In this document: positions 35,415 to 44,816 of the stretch, piece after piece
How the letters are laid out: each line of letters begins with the position of its first letter
Numbering within the stretch: the stretch's first letter is position 1
Assembly (NCBI GenBank): GCA_023416585.1
Contig: JAEZHM010000113.1
Span: 1-64,000 of the forward strand
Reading direction: 5' to 3'
DNA: 64,000 bases
Origin: Bacillota bacterium
Lineage (GTDB): Bacteria; Bacillota; Clostridia; Christensenellales; Aristaeellaceae
Program-made: the position numbers and the translations under genes
Notes under the pieces: generated by a model
The model's input: only the letters and a program-made list of their open reading frames with translations
Told to the model about the DNA's origin: nothing
Databases searched by the model: none

Positions 35415-36322
35415 CGGGTATGAAAAGAAAGCGGTCTTTCATCCGCATGTCCATCAGCGACCGGATATTCATGGCATTCATCTATCTGTTCCTGACGCTG
35501 GCCATGTTGGTGGTTCTTTATCCCATGGTATTTATTTTCGCCGCATCCTTTAGTGACGCAAGGATGGTCTCGGCCGGCCGGGTATGGCTCTGGCCAGTGA
35601 AGCCAACCCTGGTTGCCTATGAAGCAGTCTTCAAGAACCCCCGCATTGTCATGAGTTTTTTCAACTCCCTGTTTTATATGGGAGCGGGCACGGTGATCAA
35701 CCTGATTCTTACGGTACTGGCTGCCTACGCCCTCTCCCGAAAGAATCTGGTAGGCCGGAATCTGTTTACAGGGCTTTTCGTATTTACAATGCTCTTTTCC
35801 GGTGGCCTCATCCCCACATACCTGTTAATGAATAACTTGAGTCTTCTTAATACCAGGTGGGCGCTCCTTCTTTGCAGCGCGTTGTCAGTATGGAACGTTA
35901 TCGTGACGCGCACATATTATCAATCCACCATACCGGAGGAATTGCATGAGGCAGCAACCCTGGACGGTTGCGATGAGTTCAAATTCCTTTTGAAAGTGGC
36001 GGTGCCCCTGTCAGGCCCTATCCTGGCCGTTATGGGTTTGTATTATGGAGTAAGCCACTGGAATTCCTACTTTAGCGCCATGCTGTACCTTCGCAATGAA
36101 AACTACTATCCGCTGCAGATCATCCTGCGCAATATTCTGGTTTTGCAAAACGTGGACACCTCCATGATCAAGGATGCGGATGTGCTTCTTCGGATGCAAG
36201 GCCTTGCGGATCTGCTGAAATATTCAGTCAGCGTTGTTTCCACGGTACCGCTGCTGATTATGTACCCGTTTGTTCAGAAGTACTTTATCAAAGGAGTGAT
36301 GGTCGGGGCATTAAAAGGATGA
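35408..36322 (+). CDS. sugar ABC transporter permease (LplC type)
   Basis: A 304-residue permease, partner of the preceding gene; overlaps its stop codon (ATG 35408, alternative ATG 35420). Six helices, EAA loop LHEAATLDGCDEFKFLLKVAVP, and the LplC-type ending QKYFIKGVMVGALKG. The binding protein gene follows after 109 bases, so here the order is permease, permease, binding protein, opposite to the GH97 operon. Confidence 0.93.
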   Translation: MVTGMKRKRSFIRMSISDRIFMAFIYLFLTLAMLVVLYPMVFIFAASFSDARMVSAGRVWLWPVKPTLVAYEAVFKNPRIVMSFFNSLFYMGAGTVINLILTVLAAYALSRKNLVGRNLFTGLFVFTMLFSGGLIPTYLLMNNLSLLNTRWALLLCSALSVWNVIVTRTYYQSTIPEELHEAATLDGCDEFKFLLKVAVPLSGPILAVMGLYYGVSHWNSYFSAMLYLRNENYYPLQIILRNILVLQNVDTSMIKDADVLLRMQGLADLLKYSVSVVSTVPLLIMYPFVQKYFIKGVMVGALKG

Positions 36323-36431
36323 CGCAGACTTGGAGGATGGAAAGCATCCAAAGATATATCCCGGTAAACCTGTCCTACCAAGGGTACGTGGGAAATACCA
36401 ATTTAATGGCAAAACGAAAGGAGAACAACTC

Positions 36432-38087
36432 ATGAAAAGAACACTGGCTTTCCTTCTGTGCGCTGTGATGGTGCTCCTGAGCGCAGCCTCCGCCCTGGCG
36501 GTGGATGTAACCCCCAACAACGAGTTCCCCATCGTGAAGGAAAAGATCACCCTGGACGTGTTTGCGCCCGCCATCCCTACCATCATTGATCTGAACACCA
36601 ACGAATTCACTTTGTGGCTTGAAGAAAAGACTGGCATTCATGTAAACTGGATCACCGCTCCCCAGGAGTCTGCTTCCGAAGTTCTGAACATGATGCTGGC
36701 CAGCGGAGATTTGCCTGACATTATCCTTGGCGTGCAGGTATCCACCGCTACCGAAGAAATGTACGGCACAGCCGAGCATATGTTCCTGCCACTCAATGAT
36801 CTCATCGATAAGTATGCTCCCACATTCAAGGGCATCATGGACGCCCGGCCCGAAGTAAAAGACAGCATCACCGCATTGGATGGCAACATCTACACCTTGC
36901 CCTCCATTCAGGATTGCTACCATTGCGGCTATAGCCAGAAGATGTGGATTAACCAATCCTGGCTGGACAAACTGGGCCTTTCCATGCCCACCACCACCGA
37001 GGAATTCTATAACGTTCTAGTTGCCTTCCGTGACAAGGATCCCAACGGCAACGGCAAAAAGGACGAAATCCCGCTCATCGGCGCCAAGGAAAACGAAGGC
37101 TGGTACCAGAGCGTTACCGGTTACCTGCTTAACGCTTTTGTGTATGACAGCGGTGTGTACAACCAGGTGAAGGACTATGTCACCAAGGACGGCGTGGTAG
37201 ATACCTCCATCAATAAGGATGCATATCGCGAAGGCTTGCGCTACCTGAACAAGCTGTACTCCGAAGGTCTCATCTATCCCGATTCCATGACCCTCAAGTA
37301 TGACCAGGTGAAAGCGCTGGCCCTGGCGGAAGAAGAACTTGTAGGCGCCGCGCCTGCCGGCCATCTGGGCATGTTCCTGGATGTGGTCACCAACCCCGAG
37401 CGCTATCGCCACTACACCTCCGTGGCACCTCTCAAGGGACCCGAAGGCGTTCAAAATGTGACCTACTTCCCGTTCTTCCCCATCACCACCGGCGAATTCA
37501 TCATCACCACGGACAATCCGGCTCCCGAAGCCTCCATGCGCTGGGCAGATCTCATGTATGACTATGAGACCAGCATGATCCGTGGGTGGGGCAAGGAAGG
37601 CGTAGCCTGGCGCAAGGCCGAAGCCGGTGAAATGGGCCTGGATGGCGTGACCCCCGCTATTTATAAGATGTTGATCCCCTTTGACGAGCAGGCGCAGAAT
37701 GTAAACTGGAGCTGGCTGGGCATCGAGTATACCGACAACGCCCTGTGGAATGGCACCAACGTTACCACCCCCGACATGGACCTGTATTCTCCCGAAGGGT
37801 TTGAGAAGCTGCTGTGGGTGGAGACTGAAAACAAGTATGAGCCCTACAAGAGCGATGCGTATTCCGAACTGCCCGCCCTGCGCATGAATACTGAGGACAC
37901 GGATGAACTGAGCATGCTCCAGGTGCAGCTCAAGAACTACATCGAAGAGAGCCGCTCCCGTTTCATCATCGGCGACCTGAAACTGGACACCGATTGGGAA
38001 ACCTATCTGAACACACTGAACGACTTGGGACTCAACCGCTATCTGGAACTCAAGCAAAACGCCTACAATGCCATGTTCAAAAAGTAA
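36432..38087 (+). CDS. secreted sugar-binding protein of an ABC importer (family 1)
   Basis: A 551-residue extracellular solute-binding protein of the LplA type. The signal peptide (MKRTLAFLLCAVMVLLSAAS) ends near ALAVD; the only cysteine in it is at residue 10, too early and in the wrong context for a lipobox. Typical body motifs: SGDLPDIILGV, WLDKLGLSMPTTTEEFYNVLVAFRD, DPNGNGKKDEIPLIG. The frame is open back to 36330 but AAAGGAG places the start at 36432. The cargo is probably a heteroglycoside whose products are handled by the dehydrogenases and isomerase behind it. Confidence 0.92.
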   Translation: MKRTLAFLLCAVMVLLSAASALAVDVTPNNEFPIVKEKITLDVFAPAIPTIIDLNTNEFTLWLEEKTGIHVNWITAPQESASEVLNMMLASGDLPDIILGVQVSTATEEMYGTAEHMFLPLNDLIDKYAPTFKGIMDARPEVKDSITALDGNIYTLPSIQDCYHCGYSQKMWINQSWLDKLGLSMPTTTEEFYNVLVAFRDKDPNGNGKKDEIPLIGAKENEGWYQSVTGYLLNAFVYDSGVYNQVKDYVTKDGVVDTSINKDAYREGLRYLNKLYSEGLIYPDSMTLKYDQVKALALAEEELVGAAPAGHLGMFLDVVTNPERYRHYTSVAPLKGPEGVQNVTYFPFFPITTGEFIITTDNPAPEASMRWADLMYDYETSMIRGWGKEGVAWRKAEAGEMGLDGVTPAIYKMLIPFDEQAQNVNWSWLGIEYTDNALWNGTNVTTPDMDLYSPEGFEKLLWVETENKYEPYKSDAYSELPALRMNTEDTDELSMLQVQLKNYIEESRSRFIIGDLKLDTDWETYLNTLNDLGLNRYLELKQNAYNAMFKK

Positions 38088-38120
38088 TCAATGAATTTCT
38101 CCTGATGGTCCAGGCAAAGG

Positions 38121-38158
38121 GAAGGGCCTTGCGCCTCAAGGCCGCAAGGTCCTTTCCT
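38121..38158 (+). other. intercistronic hairpin after the binding-protein gene
   Basis: Imperfect stem GGAAGGGCCTTGCG / CGCAAGGTCCTTTCC, 33 bases after the stop, with no long T-run. Probably an mRNA-stabilising or attenuating hairpin rather than a full terminator, since no clear promoter was found between 38159 and 38337. Confidence 0.55.
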
Positions 38159-38336
38159 CTAATTGCGTACATATCCCGATACCTTCAACGCGAATAACAC
38201 ATTCGCCCTAAAAAATGCATATAGGTCCGGTTTTGGGGAGTCAAGTCCCTGTCCGGCTTCTCTATAACGATCCCCATGGAATTGTCTTGAGATATCATAT
38301 GAAGCTCAGCGGCTTGGATGGAAAGGAATAATACCT

Positions 38337-39191
38337 ATGTCCGATAAGCATTTTCCCCGTACGTTGGTTGGAGGCGTATCCCTGCCTCGCATGCTCATTG
38401 GCTCCAACTGGATGGTAGGGTACAGCCACACCAGCGTGGCAGCAGATAATCAGATAAAGCAATCATACAGCAGCAAAGAAGCCGTGGCCGACATGCTGGA
38501 GGTTTTTTTATCCTTCGGCATCGACGCAGCCATGTGCCTGACGGAGAGCAGCCCCATATTCGTGCAAGGCATCAAGATGGCTGAGGAACGCACCGGCAAA
38601 AAAATCATCATCATTGATACGCCAATCCTTAATGTGGATGATAATGAGGCGGCCCGGAGGGAAGCACGGCAGACCATCAAACGGTCCCGGGAAATGGGTG
38701 CTACCTTTTGCCTGCCGCATCACTATAGTGCAGAGCAGCTTGTAAATAAAAACAAGCGCACCCTGGAACGCCTGCCGGATTATCTTTCCATGATCAGGGA
38801 GGAAGGGATGATCCCCGGCCTTTCTGCCCACATGCCGGAGCTGATCGTATACTCCGACCTGAACGGGTATGACGTGGAAACGTATGTGCAGATCTACAAC
38901 TGTCTGGGCTTCTTGATGCAGGTAGAGGTTGAGTATATCCACAAAGTGATCACCGGCGCAAAAAAGCCGGTCATGACCATCAAGTCCATGGCAGCTGGCC
39001 GTGTATCACCTTTTGTGGGGCTGACCTTCTCCTACAGCACCATCCGTTCCTGTGATATGGTGACGGTAGGTTGCTATACCAGGGAAGAAATCATCGAAGA
39101 CGTTGAAATTGCCATGGCGGCCATTGAGCGGAGGCCTCCGGACCTTACTGGCCGGAGCAGTCCTAAAAAGAGTGACGCCATGCAAGGATAA
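38337..39191 (+). CDS. uncharacterised cytoplasmic protein in a sugar operon
   Basis: A 284-residue soluble protein I do not recognise. The N-terminus reads FPRTLVGGVSLPRMLIGSNW then MVGYSHTS; later segments alternate beta strands and helices as in a TIM barrel (KKIIIIDTPIL, ATFCLPHHYS, GMIPGLSAHMPELIVYSD, KPVMTIKSMAAGRVSPF). Candidate active-site residues are the His pair in LPHHYS and the Lys in MTIKSM. It has a good ribosome binding site (AAAGGA) and lies between a binding protein and two dehydrogenases, so a lyase, aldolase or isomerase acting on an oxidised sugar is plausible but unproven. Confidence 0.8.
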   Translation: MSDKHFPRTLVGGVSLPRMLIGSNWMVGYSHTSVAADNQIKQSYSSKEAVADMLEVFLSFGIDAAMCLTESSPIFVQGIKMAEERTGKKIIIIDTPILNVDDNEAARREARQTIKRSREMGATFCLPHHYSAEQLVNKNKRTLERLPDYLSMIREEGMIPGLSAHMPELIVYSDLNGYDVETYVQIYNCLGFLMQVEVEYIHKVITGAKKPVMTIKSMAAGRVSPFVGLTFSYSTIRSCDMVTVGCYTREEIIEDVEIAMAAIERRPPDLTGRSSPKKSDAMQG

Positions 39192-39229
39192 ACCAAAAGA
39201 GTGCTTTAAAGAAAAGCGAGGGAAGCCGT

Positions 39230-40180
39230 ATGAAGAAACTGATTATGGATGGGCCCAAAAAAAGTATTCTGATCGATGTACCCATGCCAACACCCAACGA
39301 CGATCAGGTACTTGTCAAAATCAAGTATTGCGGCGTGTGTATGTCCGAGCATCATGACTGGGCAGTCGCGTCAAAAGGCCGTGTCTTTGGTCATGAACCC
39401 ATGGGCGTGGTGGAAATGGTAGGCAGGAACGTAACGGAATTCAAACCCGGCGACCGGGTAACCGGCCTGGGCTTGGAAGCATTTGCGGAATACCTTCTGT
39501 TTACCACAGACAAACTTACGCACGTGCCGGACAATGTGAAGGATGAGGACGCCACGGCAGAGCCTTTGTCGTGCCTGGTCAGCGCAGCCAGCAAAGTGCC
39601 GCTTTCGCTGCCCGGTGATACCGTTGCGGTGGTGGGCACGGGGTATATGGGCCTTGGCATGGTGTCGCTGCTCAAACTCAAGGGCGCAGGGAAGATCATC
39701 GCTGTGGATGTAAGGGAACAGGCGCTGGAGAATGCAAGGCGGTTTGGCGCTACAGAATGCTACCTGCCCCACCAGGTGCCCAAGGAGTACCTGGCCCCTA
39801 TGAGCGATATCTGGACCGGCGGCATATCCATTGTGACCGAATGGGCCGGCACAGGAGAGGCGCTTACACTTGCCGGTGAAATGACGAAGATCGACGGCTT
39901 TCTTGGCATCGGTGGGTACCATACCGGCGGCTGCCGTACAGTGGATATCCAACTTTGGAACGTGAAGGCCATCAGCGCCGTCAGCCTCCATGAGCGCAAG
40001 GATCCCTTCCAGATGAAATGCTGTCAAAACGCCATGGAGCTGCTATCCACGGGTCAATGGCCTTTTGCCGGGGTGAATACCCGCATATACGGTCTGAATG
40101 AGTTCGATCAGGCGCAGCAGGATCTGGACACAAAGCCTGGCAACATGATCAAGGCAATTATCGACTGCACAAAATGGTAA
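39230..40180 (+). CDS. zinc-type medium-chain dehydrogenase
   Basis: A 316-residue medium-chain dehydrogenase/reductase oxidising an alcohol or polyol/sugar hydroxyl with NAD(P). Catalytic zinc ligands are visible as C37 (YCGVC) and H55-E56 (FGHEPMG); the nucleotide-binding motif is VVGTGYMGLG. The four-cysteine structural zinc loop is absent, making it shorter than typical (about 345). GAGGG precedes the ATG. A second, diverged dehydrogenase follows 15 bases after its stop, suggesting two oxidation or an oxidation-reduction step on the imported sugar. Confidence 0.87.
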   Translation: MKKLIMDGPKKSILIDVPMPTPNDDQVLVKIKYCGVCMSEHHDWAVASKGRVFGHEPMGVVEMVGRNVTEFKPGDRVTGLGLEAFAEYLLFTTDKLTHVPDNVKDEDATAEPLSCLVSAASKVPLSLPGDTVAVVGTGYMGLGMVSLLKLKGAGKIIAVDVREQALENARRFGATECYLPHQVPKEYLAPMSDIWTGGISIVTEWAGTGEALTLAGEMTKIDGFLGIGGYHTGGCRTVDIQLWNVKAISAVSLHERKDPFQMKCCQNAMELLSTGQWPFAGVNTRIYGLNEFDQAQQDLDTKPGNMIKAIIDCTKW

Positions 40181-40195
40181 GGTGGAGGAAAACGT

Positions 40196-41170
40196 ATGAA
40201 AAGTGATGCGGTATGGGTTGTGGCGGACAAAAAAATTGAAATCCGCCCTGTGGAATGTTTATCTCCCAAATATGATGAAGTTCAGATAGAAACCAAAGCC
40301 TGCGGTGTATGCGCTTGGGATTCTTATCTTTATAGGGGCCTGAGCGCTCCCGGCCCAATCCCGTACGTCATCGGCCATGAGGCGGTGGGCATCATTCGCG
40401 AGGTAGGGGAAGGCGTAAAAGGCTTCAAACCCGGCGATAAAGTATTTTGCTCCAGCGGCGGAAACCAAATGATGCAGCAATACTTCAACCAGCATTATTC
40501 CTGCATCGCCAAAATTCCTGATGATGTGACTGATTATCCCGCCTGGGTGCTGGAACCCACCACCTGCGTTGTTAACTTGCTGAAAAACACACAACTGGAA
40601 CCTGGGGATTCCGTGGCATTGATCGGCGCGGGCTATATGGGCCTGCTTACCTTGCAGGGCTTGACCCGCGGCTCCTGTGCAGGGGATATCACCGTGTTTG
40701 AAATCCGCAAGGACCGGATCGCGTTGGCCGAAAAGCTGTGCCCTGGCCATGTATATGACCCCAACTCCGAGGAAGGCAAAGCAAAGATTGAAAAGATCAT
40801 TCAAAACGGCGGCGTGGATGTGGTGATCGACTTTGCGGCCTCCGATTCCGGCTATGACCTGGCGCTTTCACTTCGCCGCTATAACGCAGGCAAGCTGGTG
40901 CTGGGAACCTGGCACCGCCATGAGAAGACATTCGACGGCACGAATTGGCATATGAGTGGCGTGAACGTTTTAAATCTTTCACCCATGAGCAACCGTCATT
41001 ATACCGATATGATCCCAAGGACCGCGGCGATGGTAATGCGGGGCGTATATACGCCCGGCGAGCTTGTCTCCCATGTAGCGCACTATCAGGATGTGGAAGC
41101 GGTGAACGATTTGTTCCATAAGTCCATTGATAAGAGCGACGGCTATATGAAGGGTGTTATTACGTTCTAA
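40196..41170 (+). CDS. zinc-type medium-chain dehydrogenase (second)
   Basis: A 324-residue medium-chain dehydrogenase related to sorbitol/threonine dehydrogenases. Zinc ligands: C39 (ACGVCAWD), H61-E62 (IGHEAVG); nucleotide motif LIGAGYMGLL. It also lacks the structural zinc cysteines. GGAGG precedes the ATG, and the next gene starts 15 bases after it. Sequence is clearly different from the first dehydrogenase, so the two are not a recent duplication. Confidence 0.87.
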   Translation: MKSDAVWVVADKKIEIRPVECLSPKYDEVQIETKACGVCAWDSYLYRGLSAPGPIPYVIGHEAVGIIREVGEGVKGFKPGDKVFCSSGGNQMMQQYFNQHYSCIAKIPDDVTDYPAWVLEPTTCVVNLLKNTQLEPGDSVALIGAGYMGLLTLQGLTRGSCAGDITVFEIRKDRIALAEKLCPGHVYDPNSEEGKAKIEKIIQNGGVDVVIDFAASDSGYDLALSLRRYNAGKLVLGTWHRHEKTFDGTNWHMSGVNVLNLSPMSNRHYTDMIPRTAAMVMRGVYTPGELVSHVAHYQDVEAVNDLFHKSIDKSDGYMKGVITF

Positions 41171-41185
41171 GGAGGAAACAGCGCC

Positions 41186-42004
41186 ATGAAAATCGCTTAT
41201 ACCGGCTGGACATGGCTGGTAAATCATAACGATAACCACAAGTGGGAATTCGAGCAGTTTTTGAAGGAAGTTGCAGACCTTGGATACGAAGCAGTGGAGA
41301 ACTTTGCCTTCATTACGAAATATTTTGACAATAACGCCGATGAAGTCAAGGCTCTGCTGGATAAATACAACCTGGAAATGGTGAACCTTTATGAGCACTA
41401 CACCGACGACGACGAAGCGGATTATCAAAGTGCGGTAAACTATGTGGACTTCATGAAGAAGATCGGCGCGACGTATTTGAATCTTCAGGGCGTCATGTGG
41501 AAGGATGCACCCCTTGACCGGCCTTGTGACCGGGAAAGGATATTGAAGTATGCGGCGCTTTCCAACCGCATCGGTAAGCTTTGCCGGGAAAACGGCTGCG
41601 TAGCCTGCTTCCATCCCCATGCCAACACCCCGGTTTATACTGGGGAGCAGATCGACCTTTTCCTTGCAAACACTGATCCGAATCTTGTTACCCTATGCTT
41701 GGACACCGCCCATACCACCCTGGCCGGGATGGATGCTGTGGAAGCCTTTCAAAAATATCTGCCACGCATTGGATACATCCACCTGAAGGATGTGGATCCC
41801 GACAAAGAAAGATATGCTGCATGGCCCATGGACAGCTTCTGCGAACTGGGACTTGGTACAGTGGATTTCAGGGGCATCTATAAGGTGCTCAAACAGGGCG
41901 GTTATGACGGTGTTCTGTGCGTGGAACTGGACAAGCGGCCCGTGTGCAACTACAAGTCCGCTATGATCTCAAGGCGGTATCTCCATGATGCGTTAGGCTT
42001 ATAA
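41186..42004 (+). CDS. sugar phosphate isomerase/epimerase-like TIM barrel
   Basis: A 272-residue xylose-isomerase-like TIM-barrel protein of the IolE/inosose dehydratase and sugar epimerase type. Metal-site segments: CFHPHANTPVYTGEQID, LCLDTAHTTLAG, YIHLKDVD and a late VELDKR. It ends the 34.4-42.0 kb operon; a strong terminator follows. Together with two dehydrogenases it suggests a non-phosphorylating sugar route through keto-sugars. AGGAGG precedes the ATG. Confidence 0.87.
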   Translation: MKIAYTGWTWLVNHNDNHKWEFEQFLKEVADLGYEAVENFAFITKYFDNNADEVKALLDKYNLEMVNLYEHYTDDDEADYQSAVNYVDFMKKIGATYLNLQGVMWKDAPLDRPCDRERILKYAALSNRIGKLCRENGCVACFHPHANTPVYTGEQIDLFLANTDPNLVTLCLDTAHTTLAGMDAVEAFQKYLPRIGYIHLKDVDPDKERYAAWPMDSFCELGLGTVDFRGIYKVLKQGGYDGVLCVELDKRPVCNYKSAMISRRYLHDALGL

Positions 42005-42031
42005 ATTATTTAATACAACTTAATCATTAAT

Positions 42032-42071
42032 AAAGAGGAGCATTCCCGAGTTTCGGGGATGCTCCTCTTTT
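42032..42071. terminator. bidirectional terminator ending the oxidation operon
   Basis: 17-bp stem AAAGAGGAGCATTCCCG / CGGGGATGCTCCTCTTT (one G-U) followed by T on both strands; between convergent stops at 42004 and 42144. Confidence 0.9.
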
Positions 42072-42143
42072 GCTAATGACCTCACATGTTCAATGCAATT
42101 GTGTCACCCGCTGCCGTCAAAGGCGGGAGAAAGCTGGTATAGG

Positions 42144-43559
42144 TTACAGCAGCCATACAGCAAGCAGCACCGCGATAAAGAACAGTGCCGTGATCAACTT
42201 GATGACTGCCATCCGCCTCCTTACCCATTCAGACAATAGCAGCACTGCTTTTCCGCGGATCACCAAAGCGCTTATAAGGGCGGAAGGCACCAGGAAGGCC
42301 AGGCAATAAGCTGTCAGCAGCAGGAACATCCGCAAGGAATCCTCGCCGGATTTAAGGCTGGTAAGCAGCGTGGCCAGATACACCTGCCCTGCACAAAGAA
42401 ACTCGCTGGCGGCCACCAGGATGCCAAGAAGAAGAATGGTGGGGATCAGCGCTTTGCTGGATACGGCAATTCCCTCGATCTGTTTGTGGATAAACCGGCG
42501 GATTCCTTGAGGCAGCTGATTGCGTACCTGACCATATTTTTCGCGTTTTACGGCATAGGCATCCCATAGGTTGAGCACGATCAGCACTATCGAATACACG
42601 GTAAGGAATATTTTGATGGCGAGCGGGAGCCAGTCAAGATTGAGGGACCGCATAGCCCCGGTAAGGAGAGTGCCGATAACCAGATAGCATACAAACTTGC
42701 TTGCAAGAAAGAGAACAGCATACCTGCCCGCCCTCTTTTTCATGGGGACCAGGATGCTTAAAAACAACAGAACCATGGACAATGCACAGGGATTCAGGCC
42801 GCCGATCAGCCCTGCCGCAAAGGTGGACCATAGCCTGAGGGGAGGGAGTTGTTGATTCACCGGCTGAGCGATGCGGTTTCCCACCGCCTCACCCCGGCTT
42901 ATGGAAGACATAAGATCCCGGGCGATTTCTTCGCTGCCACTTAGGTATTTGTCCCTTAAAAAAACGATAGGCGCGTAACGCCTTTCCTCCGGTACTTTAT
43001 AGCTTTCAAATAGGGATATTGCCAAAGCTGTGTCATCCCCAATGTTGATGGGAATAACCTCCACCTTGGATTCAAAGGTGTACGTCCCCCTGGTGATGAA
43101 GACGCTGGCGGGAAGGGAGTCCAGCGTCTTTTTTGCTTCCGCGCAGCTTCCGCAGGCGGTGACATACAGGTAATAAATCACGCTGTCTGTAGTATTCGCC
43201 CTGCCTAACGAATTTTTGGGCAACTCGGCAGAAATGGCATCCTGCCCGGCATAGATTCCGCCGTCTACAATCAATAATGGAAGAAGCTGATTTTCTTTGG
43301 GAATGTTATAGTGCGTGATGGTAGCGTTCAGCGCTTCCTTGGCGTTTTCATAGCGGATATTGTAGAATTTGCAATCGTAATCACCGGTATTTTTCCCAGT
43401 CATATCCCGGAATGTTCGTATAAAATCTTCCTCTGGCGTGCAGGAGCCGCAGTAATTTTCAAAAAAATACAACAGTTCCGGTTTCCTCTCCGCCAGTGTC
43501 TTCGGATGTATCATAAACGCCAGGAGGATAACCAGCGTCAGGCAAAAAAGGCGTCTCAA
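42144..43559 (-). CDS. DsbD-like redox membrane protein with two thioredoxin-like CGSC domains
   Basis: A 471-residue exported and membrane protein. Signal peptide 1-23; first thioredoxin-like domain with CGSC (C37/C40); second domain with CGSC (C136/C139); then from about 245 a CcdA/DsbD-like transmembrane domain with C258 in GGLNPCALS and C389 in SEFLCAGQ, the expected intramembrane redox pair. This matches an electron relay from cytoplasmic thioredoxin across the membrane to the cell surface. Start is TTG 43559 behind AAGGAGG. It lies 25 bases behind lacI, probably co-transcribed, with no obvious link to sugar uptake. Confidence 0.85.
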   Translation of the reverse strand: MRRLFCLTLVILLAFMIHPKTLAERKPELLYFFENYCGSCTPEEDFIRTFRDMTGKNTGDYDCKFYNIRYENAKEALNATITHYNIPKENQLLPLLIVDGGIYAGQDAISAELPKNSLGRANTTDSVIYYLYVTACGSCAEAKKTLDSLPASVFITRGTYTFESKVEVIPINIGDDTALAISLFESYKVPEERRYAPIVFLRDKYLSGSEEIARDLMSSISRGEAVGNRIAQPVNQQLPPLRLWSTFAAGLIGGLNPCALSMVLLFLSILVPMKKRAGRYAVLFLASKFVCYLVIGTLLTGAMRSLNLDWLPLAIKIFLTVYSIVLIVLNLWDAYAVKREKYGQVRNQLPQGIRRFIHKQIEGIAVSSKALIPTILLLGILVAASEFLCAGQVYLATLLTSLKSGEDSLRMFLLLTAYCLAFLVPSALISALVIRGKAVLLLSEWVRRRMAVIKLITALFFIAVLLAVWLL

Positions 43560-43584
43560 GCTTGCTTTTCCTCCTTTTAATCTG

Positions 43585-44595
43585 CTATGCCCGAAAGCTG
43601 ACCGTATCGCGCTCTACCAAGGAAGGCTCAAAGCACTTTACTTTCTCGGCCGTGGTACGCTTTTCGATCCGGTCCAGCAGCATCTTAATGGCATACACGC
43701 CAATTTCATAGGCAGGCTGCTTCACCGTTGTCAATCTCGGCTCCATGGTGGAGGAAAGATATACATCGTCGAACCCTACCAATGAGATATCCTGGGGAAC
43801 TTTTAGTTTGTGCTCGCGGATGGCCCGGAAGGCCCCCAAAGCGATCAGGTCGTTGCCGCAGGCGATGGCCGTAAAGGGGATTCCGCGGCCCAACAGCTGG
43901 AGTGTTTTCCTGTATCCTGTTTCCAGCGTATAGCTGCCGCACTCCAAAAGATAAGGGTTTACAGGCAGGTTATTATCAGCCATGGCCTGTTCATAACCTC
44001 GCAGGCGATCATCCTCCGGCGCGTGAAGGGAGCCAAAGCCGGTGATATAGGCGATCTGCTTATGCCCGCGCGATATCAAGTGCGTCACGGCTTTGTAGGA
44101 ACCCGTATAGTTGTCCACATACACGCAGTATTCCATGCCCTTGGTATAGTTTTCTACCGCCACAAAAGGCACGCGATAGCGCTTTAAAAGGTCTTGGCTT
44201 TCAGGCTTAGTATTGGTTCCGCCAGCCAGAATCAATCCGCTTACATTGTATTCCGCCATGGATTGAATGGCGGATAGTTCCCGGGAATGCATCTGGTCCG
44301 TATTGCTGATCATGGCGTTATAGCCAAAGCGCAGCGCTTCATCCGTCATGCCCCTGGCCATGTCAGCGTAATAGGGGTTGGAAATGTCGGGGATGATTAG
44401 GCCGATCATATGAAATTTCTGGGAGACGAGGCCGCGGGCCAGAAGGTTTGGACGGTAATTCAGCTCGTCCGCCACTTTCAGGATTCGGTCACGGGTTTCC
44501 TCGCTCACTTTGCTGTAATCTCCGTTCAATACCTTGGAGACAGTGGCGATGGAAACGGCGGCCTGCTTGCTGATATCCTTGATCGTGACGGCCAT
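43585..44595 (-). CDS. LacI-family transcriptional regulator
   Basis: A 336-residue LacI/GalR repressor. N-terminal helix-turn-helix (VTIKDISKQAAVSIATVSKV, LNGDYSKVS), hinge helix YRPNLLARGL, then a periplasmic-binding-protein-like sugar-sensing core (GLIIPDISNPYYADMARG, ISLVGFDDVYLSSTMEPRLT). AGGAGG precedes the ATG. It is the only LacI-type regulator in the window and lies amid four AAACGTTT sites (34086, 34316, 47024, 47613), so it is the prime candidate to bind them; this is inferred, not shown. Confidence 0.95.
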   Translation of the reverse strand: MAVTIKDISKQAAVSIATVSKVLNGDYSKVSEETRDRILKVADELNYRPNLLARGLVSQKFHMIGLIIPDISNPYYADMARGMTDEALRFGYNAMISNTDQMHSRELSAIQSMAEYNVSGLILAGGTNTKPESQDLLKRYRVPFVAVENYTKGMEYCVYVDNYTGSYKAVTHLISRGHKQIAYITGFGSLHAPEDDRLRGYEQAMADNNLPVNPYLLECGSYTLETGYRKTLQLLGRGIPFTAIACGNDLIALGAFRAIREHKLKVPQDISLVGFDDVYLSSTMEPRLTTVKQPAYEIGVYAIKMLLDRIEKRTTAEKVKCFEPSLVERDTVSFRA

Positions 44596-44676
44596 AAAGT
44601 TCCTCCTGACACGCTTTTTTGAGCCATGTAAATGAAAGAATAAAAAAAATCTCCGTGATCATACTTGCCTGAAAGC

Positions 44677-44706
44677 ATGATACGTCTTTTCGCATGGGCT
44701 CGTCAA
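44677..44706 (-). promoter_or_regulatory. promoter of lacI and the DsbD-like gene
   Basis: On minus: TTGACG (44701-44706), 18-base spacer, TATCAT (44677-44682). No AAACGTTT site is near, so lacI is probably not autoregulated through that motif. Confidence 0.6.
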
Positions 44707-44783
44707 GAAGCGTTCATATAACCTGGCAAATAAGATAGAGCCAATCCGGTAATCAGAAAAATAATGCTGAAAAAGCAGGAAAG

Positions 44784-44812
44784 GCTGGGGAAGAAACAAT
44801 TTCTTCCCCAGC
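44784..44812 (-). terminator. terminator after the glycoside hydrolase gene
   Basis: 13-bp perfect stem (GCTGGGGAAGAAA / TTTCTTCCCCAGC) with a 3-base loop, 4 bases after the stop codon at 44817 on the minus strand, followed by CTTTCCTGCTTTTT. Confidence 0.8.
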
Positions 44813-44816
44813 TTAC

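Noticed and set aside
37017..38057. 346-codon minus-strand open frame opposite the binding protein at 36432
   Set aside because: Shadow of a well-supported gene; no ribosome binding site and shadow-type composition.
38159..38336. Independent promoter for the dehydrogenase genes
   Set aside because: No convincing -35/-10 pair was found; genes are more simply read from the promoter at 34261.
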